Positions 49,501-55,920 of a DNA stretch of 64,000 nucleotides are shown piece after piece. Below the pieces are notes generated by a model. It was not told where the DNA came from, did not search any database, and saw nothing but the letters and a program-made list of their open reading frames with translations. Both the position numbers and the translations under genes were made by a program. The number at the start of each line of letters is the position of its first letter. The stretch's first letter is position 1. Origin of the DNA: Welwitschia mirabilis (Eukaryota; Gnetophyta; Gnetopsida; Welwitschiales); NCBI GenBank assembly GCA_051453625.1, contig JBOZIK010000001.1, positions 20,554,059 through 20,618,058 on the forward strand, given 5' to 3'.

Positions 49501-52500
49501 TAGCATTGGCCTCCTCTAACTTGTGCTTGACTTATGCTTGCATTGCCTGCACCTGCTCTGCCATATTCTTAACTACAATACTCAAACTAGGAACCTTAGG
49601 AAGCCTAATCAAGTTAAGTGCATGCTGTGAACATTTAATGGAAACAACAGAGAAAGGTTTTATGCTATAGCACTGTGTACAACACTGTTGTAAGTGAATT
49701 TAGCCTAGGCCAGAGCAAAATTCCCATAGCCTCAGTTTGTTTCCAGACATACTATGGATCAAGTTTCCCAAGGTTGTGTTTATCGACTCTTTCTGTCCAT
49801 CAGTCTCTCTGCCTGTGTGTGCGTGCTGTGCCGCTGTCATTTAGGGAGGAATCAAATATCTTCCACAGGGTGATCTAGAAATGAATGAGGCACATGCTAT
49901 CTCAATCCAAGGCAATTGATTTTGGAACTACATGTAGCCCAACAATCTCCTCGAAGAAGAGCCTGGTTATATGGGATGCATCATTTCTACAGGGAATGAG
50001 GTGAGCCATTTTCGAATACCCATTAAGGACAACAAAAATAGAATCTACTTCCCACTGTGTCCAAGGTAATCCAAGTACAAAGTTCATGGTCAAATTCTCC
50101 CAAATATTCTCATGGACTGGCAAGGGCATATAGAGGCCAGTGTTGTATGCCTAAACCTTTGTTGTCTGACAAGTATAGCACTGTTGCACATATCTGCCAA
50201 CATCCCTTTTTAACTAAGTCTAAGAGTATCATTCTTCAATTGCTACAATAGTCTTATCTCGCCCTCAATGCTCAGCAAGACCACCTTTATGCAAGTCATG
50301 AAGTATCTTTTCCCTCAAGGAAGAATGAGGGATACAGAGCTGATTACCTTGCAACAGATGGCCATCATGAATATGAAAATCCTGAGCAGGCTATCTCCTT
50401 TTACATTTCTCCTAGGTTCCTTAACAGTCTTCATCTTGTTCATGCAACTTCTTCAAATACTTAGAGCCCACTGAGTGACATCAATAGGGCTGCTTGCCTA
50501 CTCACTGCATCTACCACTTTGTTTTGCTTTATGCATCAATTTGAATGGGAATTTCTGCAGGAAAGTAGACCACATAGCATGCATGTTGCTACTGAGTCAC
50601 TTTTGGTTGTTCAGAGACTTTAGTGCTTGATGATGGGTATGCAAAATGAATTCCCATTTGACTAAGTAATGCTTCTGTGCTTTAGGGCTCACACTACTGC
50701 ATAGAACTCCTTGTCATATGTCAACCACTTTCATCGGGCTTCATTCAACTTTTCACTAAAATAAGCCACTGGACATTTTTCCTGAGAAGGAAAAAAAAAA
50801 AAATGTGCCTACGCCTTCTCCATTGGCATTGCATTCAACTTCAAATAGTTTCTGATGTTTGACAAAGCTAACACTGGGGTGGTGCATAGCTTCTCTTTGA
50901 TCAGTAAACAGCTCTTCTTTTCTTTTACATTCTAATTAAATTTCCCTTTCTTTAGGCACTCAGTAATTGATGCTACTATATTGTTGAAATTGCATATGAA
51001 ATGCCCGTCAAATGTGGCTAGCCCATGTCAACTGTGCACATCAATGACTGACCTCGGTGTAGGCCACTCTTGGATTGCCTGAATTTTCTCCTCGTCAACA
51101 CTGATACTATTTGCACTGACTAAAAAATCCGAGAAGAGCAACTTGTCTATTATGACGTTGCACTTCTTGAGATTCAAATACAACTTATTTTGCTGCAGGA
51201 CTGTCAGTATCTCTCACAAATATTCAAGATGGTCTTCTTTTGAAGGGCTATAAACTAGTATATGATCAAAATAGAAAACCACAAATTTACTAATAAAAGG
51301 CTTCTCAACTGGATTGTTATCTTATTAATGGCCTTCTTCTCAACACACATCTTCCAGGTGCTATGTTTCTTTGGGATCAGTAAGGCTGGGACAACATGCA
51401 GACTCATACTTTCTCTGATATGCCCCTTACATAGCAACTCTTCAGCCTTTGCCTTCAGAATCTTGTTCTCCTTGGGGCTCATCTGGTACTGAGGCCAATT
51501 TGGCAAGCTTGCCTAAGGCACCAGATCAATGTGGTGCTAAAGGTGCCTTACTGGAAGCAATCCATCAGGTAACTCTTCAGGCATAATCTCTCAAATTCTT
51601 CCAGGAGTGACTTGACCACATCTGGAAATGCTTTGGTCAGTTGCTTCCCCCTACTAGCCAAGACTTCTTGCCTAGACTCTTCAGAGTCTGCTTCTATCTT
51701 GTGTTCTGAATGGATCAAAGTAAGGGAATTCCTTCCCTCCACCTCAAAAGTTTTTGGTTGAGACTCGTCCATCATTTGCAGCAAAGTGAACTTAACTCCA
51801 TCCTTCTTCAACTTATAAACATGCTCTCTGCCCAAGTGCTATACATCCACATCATACTACCATGGTCTCCCACATAGCAAATGGCGAACATCCATGTCTA
51901 CTAGATCATGCTAGGCCTTGTCTTGGTACTTGCCAATGAAGAAATTGACCTTACAATGCTTGGTCACCTTGCTCGCTTACAGCTTTAATCCACCTAATAG
52001 CGTAGGGACGTGGATGATTTTCAATAGATAACTGCAAGTTCTTAACAATATCTTTTCCTATGATGTTTTCTTTGCTGCCACTATCACTAACTAAAGCAAA
52101 AATCTGATTAAGAATAGTGCACTTGGTTGGAAGAGTTTATGATGTTGGGTGCTATCTTTTGGTTTAGGTGTTAGCACTGTCTTCCTCACCACATTGGTCC
52201 GGCCTTCCTCATCATGGTCTTTATCATCTCTATCTGGTCCACAATACACTTTGCCATCATCCTAGTACTACTCTTCATCTAACTGAACATCTTCCTCGTG
52301 CTCCACTATATTCACTCCATCTCTGCGTGGATAGTTACTTGATTGGTGGCCTGCTTGGTTACATTTGAAGTACTTACCAGGTGCTGGCCTCACATAGGGG
52401 TTGGTGGCCTTGTGTGTCTCCTTGTCAGTAGCCTCCTTTGGTTGCTTACTTGCTGCCCAGTCAGTTTTTAACTTGTCATGATGGTTTGGAACAGCAGCCT

Positions 52501-54527
52501 GCATTTCTTGCTTTCCACTATTACCAATGGAGGGAATTTAATGAAATTCCTTCTAGAAGACTTAGCTCTGTTTTCCTCCTGTAGTAGCATCTTTGCCTTC
52601 AAGGCCATGTTTTGGGTCTCAGACCCATTCAAGGGCGTCTGTGTGCCTATTTAGCCATGTCTCGCTGGCCTTGATCCACTTAGATGCCTCGCTACTTGCT
52701 AACTCTTTGTCACCATCAAATTATTATGTTTTGCTAGTCTAAGACATTCACCAGTATACTCATGGACCAGCCTTTGGGGCTGAGTACACCTTTGGTATTG
52801 CTGGCACAAGTACTGTTCATAGTCAAGAGGAAGAAAGTGCTCCTGCAAACGTTCGTTTATTTTATACCATGTTTTTACTCGATCCTTTCTTTCCCTTATC
52901 CTATTCTCTTGTAATCTGTCCCACCAAGTAGAATCCCCTCTTTGCAACTGGTATGCTACCAGTTTCACCCTTTGCCCTCTTGGATTTAGGTATATTTGAA
53001 AATCGTTACAAATTTGCCTACTAGTTTATCAAATCCTCTATATGTACATCACCATTAAAGTTGGCAATATTGTCCTTAAGACAGAAGTCGTCTACCTCCC
53101 TGTTCCTCCTAGATCCATGAAATACCTTGCATATCCACTGTCGTTGTCATCTTCTCAATTGTCCACATAGGCCTGCTGCCGACACATGCTTGTAGGAGCA
53201 GGTTTGGCAATAGGTTGGCTATGAGTGAGATCTTCAGTGAGCTCTCTATCGTCTTCTTGGTTCTTGTTGGCATCAATCCTTCGAGCATTGAGTCTTGCAT
53301 TGATCTACTCCAGACTTTGCTCGATTTTCTCAAATCTTTGATCAAACCTGTGCTCTAGGATTCTAAATGCCGCCTTTTGGGCCTACATAGTCAACCAGAT
53401 GGCTTGCATCTTTTGATCACTGTTCACGGAATGGTTGCCGCCAACTTTGTCATGACTCATCATCAAAGCATGCAAATCCTCATCTGATACCACCTGACAT
53501 AGTGAGTTAGTGAAGGAAGGGTAGTTCATGACTAAACTCTGAGGGACAGAAGTTAGAGACTGAAATCTGTAGAGTAGCTGGAATAATAGTGAATTGCATG
53601 ATGGTGGCCATATGCCAAACAGTACCATAAGCACCAATAAAATCTACAAAATCTGAAATTACTGAAATTATATAAAACACATCCTAGTTTGCTAAGGCGT
53701 AAAGTATGAGCTAAGTTAAAATAAGCTGAAGTCTTGGATCATTGATTTCGAAACAACTAAAATCTACAGATTACATGGACCACGGCTTATGAAACTGTTG
53801 AAATCACAGACCAATGATTACGAAATGGCCTGGGCCACTCCTTCTGGGTTGAAAGTTATGGCTATTTTCAGTTAGGCTGCCCATTTAGGCTGTACGGGCT
53901 GCTTGTTTGGGCTTTTGATGATCAGACATTCCACAAACTCCTTTACTATTCGCTGTATGCAAAGAGGGCATTAATGCATATTACTATTTATGCACTTTGT
54001 TATTGTATCTATACATTTGAAGCATGCGTTGCATGAAGATATAGATTATTGGACCTAAGAAATTGGTCTTTTCGTTCAAGCCCAACTACACAGCTTAGAA
54101 CCCACCATAGAGGTTTGTTACATTTATTCAGTTTTGTGAGTGCTTCTGATTACATATTTATGAACAAGTTTGCATATATAATAACAAACTTGACATTAAT
54201 TATTATGCATACATAAACAATGTGCTACATAAAGTGTTGGGTACAAATCATGGGATTATGGACACTGATGTAGAAAGAGTAATTATTTATTTTCTTCCAG
54301 TAATTGAGTGCTTATTTTTCTTCTGTTATCTAATGCCTTTTATTTGAGTCTCATAGCAATGCACGGTTTTCTATTCATTGTTTGTTTACAGCTGAGGCTC
54401 AACGTTTGTTATTGGAGGCTGGCTTTAAACATCTGAGGGAACAGGACAGATGGGATTTGGAACCTGGTGGGCGTTACTTTTTCACTCGCAACATGTCTTG
54501 CATAATAGCATTTGCTGTGGGAGAAAA
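29296..54527 (+). CDS. Aspartyl aminopeptidase, peptidase family M18 (partial: first three exons)
   Basis: M18 aspartyl aminopeptidases are dinuclear-zinc enzymes that remove N-terminal Asp/Glu from peptides. Three exons are visible: 29,296-29,550, 29,677-29,764 and 54,392-54,527 (479 nt, 159 codons plus 2 nt). Joined phases are consistent (0 after exon 1, 1 after exon 2, 2 after exon 3). Residues ~87-159 align with the family N-terminus: [15 protein letters not shown], then an [12 protein letters not shown] helix, then [20 protein letters not shown]. Residues 1-85 are a Ser/Arg-rich extension absent from cytosolic forms, which suggests a plastid transit peptide (inference). An in-frame TAA at 29,284 sets 29,296 as the most upstream start. 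The zinc ligands (AHTDS box onward) lie in exons beyond this window. Orientation and splice sites are intact; no disabling change is seen. Confidence 0.88.
29677..29764 (+). CDS. Aminopeptidase exon 2
   Basis: 88 nt after acceptor TTATGTTCAG; encodes a short linker then [19 protein letters not shown]. Donor is ACAG|GTTTGC; the last G is base 1 of an Ala codon completed by exon 3. Intron 1 (29,551-29,676) is only 126 bp. Confidence 0.88.
30713..30846 (-). mobile_element. tRNA-derived SINE-like segment
   Basis: Read on the minus strand, TGGTGCTGTAATTGGTAGGA (30,823-30,844) resembles a pol III box A, and GATCTTGGGTTCAAACTTG (30,783-30,803) contains a box B (GGTTCAAAC), ~35 bp apart as in a tRNA. 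The box B part is duplicated with a 56-bp period (30,713 and 30,769). No poly-A or target duplication was established. Confidence 0.5.
31030..31165 (+). mobile_element. Second tRNA-derived SINE-like segment, opposite orientation
   Basis: GTAGTCAAATTGGTGGGACA (31,040-31,059) as box A and GGTCATGGGTTGAGAAC (31,078-31,094) as box B, followed by a tail GGCATCCTACTTGGCACAAT. Same A-to-B spacing as the copy 200 bp upstream but on the other strand. Confidence 0.45.
32560..33345 (-). pseudogene. LINE relic, region after the RT core
   Basis: On the minus strand: [10 protein letters not shown] (usual INxxKS), [26 protein letters not shown] (33,100; usual RLxGWKxKLLSxAGRxTLxKxV), [17 protein letters not shown] (usual VLxAxPxYxMS), GRNFI and [10 protein letters not shown]. 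This is the conserved stretch downstream of the RT FADD box in plant LINEs. Frameshifts and stops abound; the RT core itself is not present to the right. Confidence 0.75.
33585..34796 (+). repeat. LTR-like sequence of an old LTR element (5' copy)
   Basis: Shares GGCCTAG-GTATG, TATTTCACC, GTGACCCTTC, GGTAGGTATT and TCCTCACAAGC with 41,430-41,880, and later GCAGCCTTTAG...CAACATTTACATG. The middle (about 33,880-34,660) has no counterpart in the other copy and may be an insertion. It ends ...GGTACATTACA and is followed by a PBS-like site. Confidence 0.55.
34800..34811 (+). promoter_or_regulatory. Primer-binding-site-like sequence of the old LTR element
   Basis: TGGTATCATAGC, two to four bases after the LTR-like block; one base off the common TGGTATCAGAGC. 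Confidence 0.55.
36350..36709 (+). repeat. 5' LTR of copia-2
   Basis: Starts TGATATATGAAGCC and ends GATAAATTTGCA. Contains TTATTTAAACCTACTTGAGG (TATA-like TTATTTAAA) about two-fifths from its end, conserved in the other LTR. Confidence 0.85.
36950..37860 (+). pseudogene. Copia-2 gag
   Basis: With frameshifts: LENLDGRHP area, [20 protein letters not shown] (37,340), [18 protein letters not shown] (37,496). The knuckle near 37,678 reads [19 protein letters not shown]: the usual GHMIRDC is altered by a 12-nt tandem duplication (ATATGATAAGAG twice) and His to Asp, so the CCHC spacing and a ligand are lost. Confidence 0.75.
37870..38130 (+). pseudogene. Copia-2 protease
   Basis: [20 protein letters not shown]: the usual D-S/T-G-A-S-x-H active site, with Ile in place of Ser/Thr (D-I-G). 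Followed by [20 protein letters not shown] and [12 protein letters not shown], the normal link to the integrase. Confidence 0.8.
38260..39060 (+). pseudogene. Copia-2 integrase
   Basis: [14 protein letters not shown] (38,270) is the HH zinc motif of the pre-integrase domain. After a damaged core, [20 protein letters not shown] (38,734) keeps the catalytic Glu block, then [16 protein letters not shown] and the C-terminal [15 protein letters not shown]...[11 protein letters not shown] (usual FGCxAYVH...KCIFLGY). Confidence 0.85.
39400..40140 (+). pseudogene. Copia-2 reverse transcriptase
   Basis: [15 protein letters not shown] (39,483), [11 protein letters not shown] (usual KARLVAKGF), [39 protein letters not shown] (39,746; keeps the first catalytic Asp), then [14 protein letters not shown] (40,000): YVDD has become [17 protein letters not shown] ends the palm. 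Several in-frame stops. Confidence 0.88.
40200..40930 (+). pseudogene. Copia-2 connection and RNase H
   Basis: [20 protein letters not shown] and WILxYLKGT (40,440) form the connection block; [20 protein letters not shown] (40,770) is the HARTKHIDxxxHFxR end block of copia RNase H. The DADWA-type block reads [11 protein letters not shown], without the acidic residues. Confidence 0.85.
41059..41403 (+). repeat. 3' LTR of copia-2
   Basis: TGATATGTGAAGCC to TAAATCTATAACA; ~345 bp, slightly shorter than the 5' copy. No matching 5-bp flanks were found (AATGT left, TTTAG right). Confidence 0.85.
41430..41880 (+). repeat. LTR-like sequence of the old LTR element (3' copy)
   Basis: Partner of 33,585-34,796 (see there). 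It ends directly at a LINE relic near 41,880, so its own 3' boundary is lost or hidden. Confidence 0.5.
41880..42460 (-). pseudogene. LINE reverse-transcriptase relic
   Basis: On the minus strand: [19 protein letters not shown] (42,400; usual RPISLCNVxYKIxxK), QGVAKGRHF area, [17 protein letters not shown] (42,165; the palm block KLDMSKAYDRVEW with its Asp kept), [11 protein letters not shown], then [19 protein letters not shown] (41,985; usual RQGDPLSPYLFxLVxExL). TAACATTATTTTATAAA is duplicated at 42,320-42,365. Broken by stops. Confidence 0.75.
42530..43434 (-). pseudogene. Ty3/gypsy RT end, RNase H and integrase start
   Basis: A 139-codon open frame (43,434-43,015) reads [20 protein letters not shown] (usual VRSFLGHAGFYRRFI), [40 protein letters not shown] and [14 protein letters not shown]: the thumb/RNase H junction with the D-A-S Asp kept. 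Below 43,015, with frameshifts, come [30 protein letters not shown] and [20 protein letters not shown] (42,640), the stretch leading into the integrase zinc finger. Upstream it is cut off by an (AG)n tract. The sequence type is the Athila/Tat side of gypsy. Confidence 0.8.
43484..43524. repeat. (AG)n microsatellite
   Basis: About 20 uninterrupted AG units at the right-hand edge of the gypsy relic. Confidence 0.95.
43925..44290. repeat. 64-bp tandem repeat with GTCGC/GGCGAC words
   Basis: The block TRTAAGTGGC recurs at 44,017, 44,081, 44,145, 44,209 and 44,271 (spacings 64, 64, 64, 62), preceded by GATGCRTYGYTGGGCRACY. A diverged unit begins near 43,940. GC-rich relative to its surroundings. 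Possibly part of an LTR of the adjacent gypsy element. Confidence 0.85.
44300..47280 (-). pseudogene. 3' (post-integrase) region of an Athila/Tat-type gypsy relic
   Basis: Minus-strand order from right to left after the integrase C-terminus at 47.3 kb. Best-preserved part is a 119-codon frame (45,776-45,417) with [34 protein letters not shown] and [11 protein letters not shown]. This resembles the 'putative plant transposon protein' domain common downstream of, or next to, pol in Athila-like elements. Below it (45,233-44,800) a Ser/Pro/Ala-rich segment ([20 protein letters not shown]) is followed by a helical [22 protein letters not shown] stretch. Function unknown. The assignment to one element is inference. 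Confidence 0.5.
46140..46315. repeat. Second cluster of GTCGC-type repeat words
   Basis: CATCGC, GTCGCTGAGTGAC, CGTCGTCGGGTGATGATAAGT and GAGCGACACAAATAGCAATAA recur here and resemble the 43.9-44.3 kb units, but the period is irregular. Confidence 0.5.
47285..47823 (-). pseudogene. Gypsy integrase C-terminus (Athila-type)
   Basis: On the minus strand, from the gap leftward: [15 protein letters not shown]-like (usual SPYxLVYGKxCHLPVE), [30 protein letters not shown] (47,560; usual FHDKHIxxREFxxGQ), VLFFNARVT, then [15 protein letters not shown] (47,415-47,460), the GPY/F module that follows the integrase core in gypsy elements. Two in-frame stops. The 100-N gap cuts off the core. Confidence 0.82.
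48010..48690. other. Intron sequence, nothing recognised
   Basis: AT-rich, no element or coding signal seen between the Athila-type relic and the chromovirus-like element. Confidence 0.5.
48700..49145 (-). repeat. 3' LTR of the chromovirus-like element
   Basis: Partner of 53,495-53,924, ending minus-strand CCGCTATGTCA. Confidence 0.8.
49250..50480 (-). pseudogene. Chromovirus-like integrase
   Basis: [19 protein letters not shown] (50,300) and [13 protein letters not shown] (50,170) form the HHCC finger. The core frame 50,129-49,902 reads [20 protein letters not shown]: the first catalytic Asp (usual M-D-F-V-L-G-L-P) is Asn. [12 protein letters not shown] matches GVPKSIxSDRDx with a stop. 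Further left [10 protein letters not shown] and [20 protein letters not shown] (49,560), VFRRED and YNKLKP give the C-terminal part. Confidence 0.88.
50510..50900 (-). pseudogene. Chromovirus-like RNase H
   Basis: [15 protein letters not shown], an A-rich insertion (13 A near 50,801), [14 protein letters not shown] (50,770), [18 protein letters not shown] and [17 protein letters not shown] (usual FVLYTDHQALKYL; the Asp is His). [14 protein letters not shown] ends it near 50,540. Confidence 0.85.
50900..51510 (-). pseudogene. Chromovirus-like reverse transcriptase with a large internal deletion
   Basis: Starts [20 protein letters not shown] (51,500), [20 protein letters not shown] and [14 protein letters not shown], then at about 51,310 jumps with a frameshift to [20 protein letters not shown]. 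Roughly 80 residues are missing, including the F-S-K-I-D-L-R-S-G-Y block with the first catalytic Asp. The YFDD box is [26 protein letters not shown] and [16 protein letters not shown] follow. Confidence 0.88.
51540..52250 (-). pseudogene. Chromovirus-like protease
   Basis: [20 protein letters not shown] (52,100) has the D-S-G active site in the usual I-V-DSGSxENI setting. The later block [17 protein letters not shown] (51,910; usual CDVVDMDACHLLLGRPW) and [18 protein letters not shown] follow, then an acidic linker with an open frame 51,835-51,548. Confidence 0.85.
52260..53450 (-). pseudogene. Chromovirus-like gag
   Basis: N-terminal [20 protein letters not shown] coiled-coil start (53,345 area), [14 protein letters not shown], then [40 protein letters not shown] and [20 protein letters not shown] (52,968-52,750), all canonical. 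The knuckle at 52,380-52,320 reads [14 protein letters not shown]: both the first and last Cys of the CCHC are Tyr. Confidence 0.88.
53495..53924 (-). repeat. 5' LTR of the chromovirus-like element
   Basis: Minus-strand TGATCATCAAAAGCCC... to ...CTCACTATGTCA. Repeats AATYRYKGAAATC-type words (CATGGACCA, CAGACCAATGATTA) internally, as does the 3' LTR. Confidence 0.8.
53925..54391. other. End of intron 2
   Basis: Likely ancestral intron sequence: no repeat match within the window, with a T-rich tract before the TTTGTTTACAG acceptor. Confidence 0.5.
54392..54527 (+). CDS. Aminopeptidase exon 3
   Basis: 136 nt beginning CTGAGGCT, which completes the Ala codon opened in exon 2 and gives the family sequence [15 protein letters not shown]. 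Ends GAGAAAA|GTAGGA in phase 2, where the family continues with a Y-V-P-G-N-G-F block not found in the remaining 9.4 kb. Confidence 0.9.
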
Positions 54528-55340
54528 GTAGGATGTTTGTCTTTGCTTGCAATGTTCCATTTTTCTGTTTTGTAATAATAAATTTTATTTGGTGATTCAT
54601 TCAAGATTTTATAGTAGTATTTGCCTCTTGAATTTTGTCTTTTTGAGACACTTTCATAAATAACTGTTTATCAGTCAACTTTATTAGGATAACATAAATG
54701 TCTATTGATGCTTTGCAAGCTGCTAATTCTTTTTCTTTGACGTATAGATTATTAGAATTAATGATCTAGTGTAACAAAAAGTTTTCACATATGAATGCTT
54801 TGTGTAATTTCCAACTTTTATGTATATTAATGATTCCTAGTTTGAGACTGATTGGTAATCATCAATTAAAGTAGTGATGTGCGTTTGCAGGTTGTGTAGT
54901 TGTTTTAGAAATGTTATAAAATTTCATTGTAATAATGTTTGTTTAACCCCTCTTTTCTCTTTAATTCCCTCGCGTTCTCTCTAGCCCGTTGGCTTCACGG
55001 GTTATACACTTGGATTGACGGGCACCCCTATACTTGGAGATTAGTTTTCTGCCCATGCTTCCCATCACATCTACTATACCTTAAGCATGCGATAGCAAAA
55101 AAAAAAGAATGGAAAGAATATGATGTAACATTAAAGACACCAGATACACAATATGTTGCAAAGGTGTTGTCCTTATACTTGCATCAACCTGCGTTAAAGC
55201 ACATGCAGGGAACAATGCAATGTTGAGTAAACAAGTCCATTTCAATGATGAAATGATAGAACTCTTTCCTGATCGAACTCCCAGCTCGAGAACGTAAGCA
55301 AATCGAATCAAAAGTACTCAGGCCAGACTTTGGGAGTTAA
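54528..55340. other. Start of intron 3
   Basis: GTAGGA donor then AT-rich sequence. A 95-codon frame at 54,939-55,226 has no recognisable motif and I do not call it a gene. Confidence 0.5.
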
Positions 55341-55360
55341 CAGATTTTTCATGAAATATA

Positions 55361-55518
55361 TTGGAACGTTCGACTTCCAATCCCGAGACGTCCGACCCTG
55401 TAAGCGGCTCTTTATATTGGGACATTCGACTTCCAATCCTGGGACGTCTAACCCTGTAAGCAGCTCTTGATATTGGGACGTCCGACTTCCAATCCCGGGA
55501 TGTCCGACCCTGTACACT
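55361..55518. repeat. 56-bp GC-rich minisatellite cut by a gap
   Basis: Units begin TTGGRACRTYCGACTTCC at 55,361, 55,417 and 55,473, exactly 56 bp apart, each with GGGACGTCYRACCCTGTAAG. The third unit ends at a 100-N gap, beyond which lies an ~18-C homopolymer (55,623), so the array is probably longer in the genome. Confidence 0.9.
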
Positions 55519-55673
55519 NNNNNNNNNNNNNNNNNNNNNNNNNNNNNNNNNNNNNNNNNNNNNNNNNNNNNNNNNNNNNNNNNNNNNNNNNNNNNNNNNN
55601 NNNNNNNNNNNNNNNNNNATTCCCCCCCCCCCCCCCCCCCTCCCCCCCCTCCCTCTAGGGTATTTTGTGATCC

Positions 55674-55920
55674 TAACATGCAAATTGTAAGGTATTTACA
55701 CAAAAATAAGAACCATGGCCTAAAAGAGTGGATTCTTTAAATGAATCTGTATGCCTACATAGATGCAAATGATGGAAGAGATCTCATAAGGAGGGGATCT
55801 TGTATAGGGTATGTCATATTTCTTGGAATAATATTATATTGTGGCAAAGTTGAAGATAAGATAGACTCTTAAAATCAACTACAGAACCTGAATATAAAGC
55901 TTTGACTGATCTACTGTTGT
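55674..55920 (+). pseudogene. Ty1/copia RNase H relic
   Basis: MQIVRYLHKNKNHGLK (usual VxRILRYLKGTxxHGL), YAYIDANDGRDLIRRGSCIG (usual YSDADWAGDxxDRKSTSG; D-A-N here), YVIFLGIILYCGK, and after a frameshift STTEPEYKALTDLL (usual SSTEAEYxALAxA). Isolated piece of another copia element. Confidence 0.75.

Larger units (their letters stand above)
48700..53924 (-). mobile_element. Ty3/gypsy chromovirus-like retrotransposon, antisense in intron 2, dead
   Basis: About 5.2 kb with LTRs 53,495-53,924 (5') and 48,700-49,145 (3'), PBS TGGTATCAGA (minus strand, 53,492-53,483), and gag-protease-RT-RNase H-integrase order, the gypsy order. Motif wording throughout is of the plant chromovirus type, though no chromodomain was recognised. 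LTRs are strongly diverged. Similarity continues ~30 bp beyond the boundaries given, so the ends are approximate and no target duplication was fixed. Confidence 0.88.
29765..54391 (+). other. Aminopeptidase intron 2, 24,627 bp
   Basis: Bounded by GTTTGC and TTTGTTTACAG. Filled with nested transposons of every major class, listed separately. The stretches 29,880-30,700, 31,200-32,550 and 34,820-36,340 show no gene or recognisable element to me. The size includes two N-gaps (41,036 and 47,824), so it is approximate. Confidence 0.85.

Noticed and set aside
54939-55226. 95-codon plus-strand frame near exon 3
   Set aside because: Considered as aminopeptidase exon 4, but it lacks the Y-V-P-G-N-G-F and A-H-T-D-S blocks that must follow exon 3. 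No other family seen.
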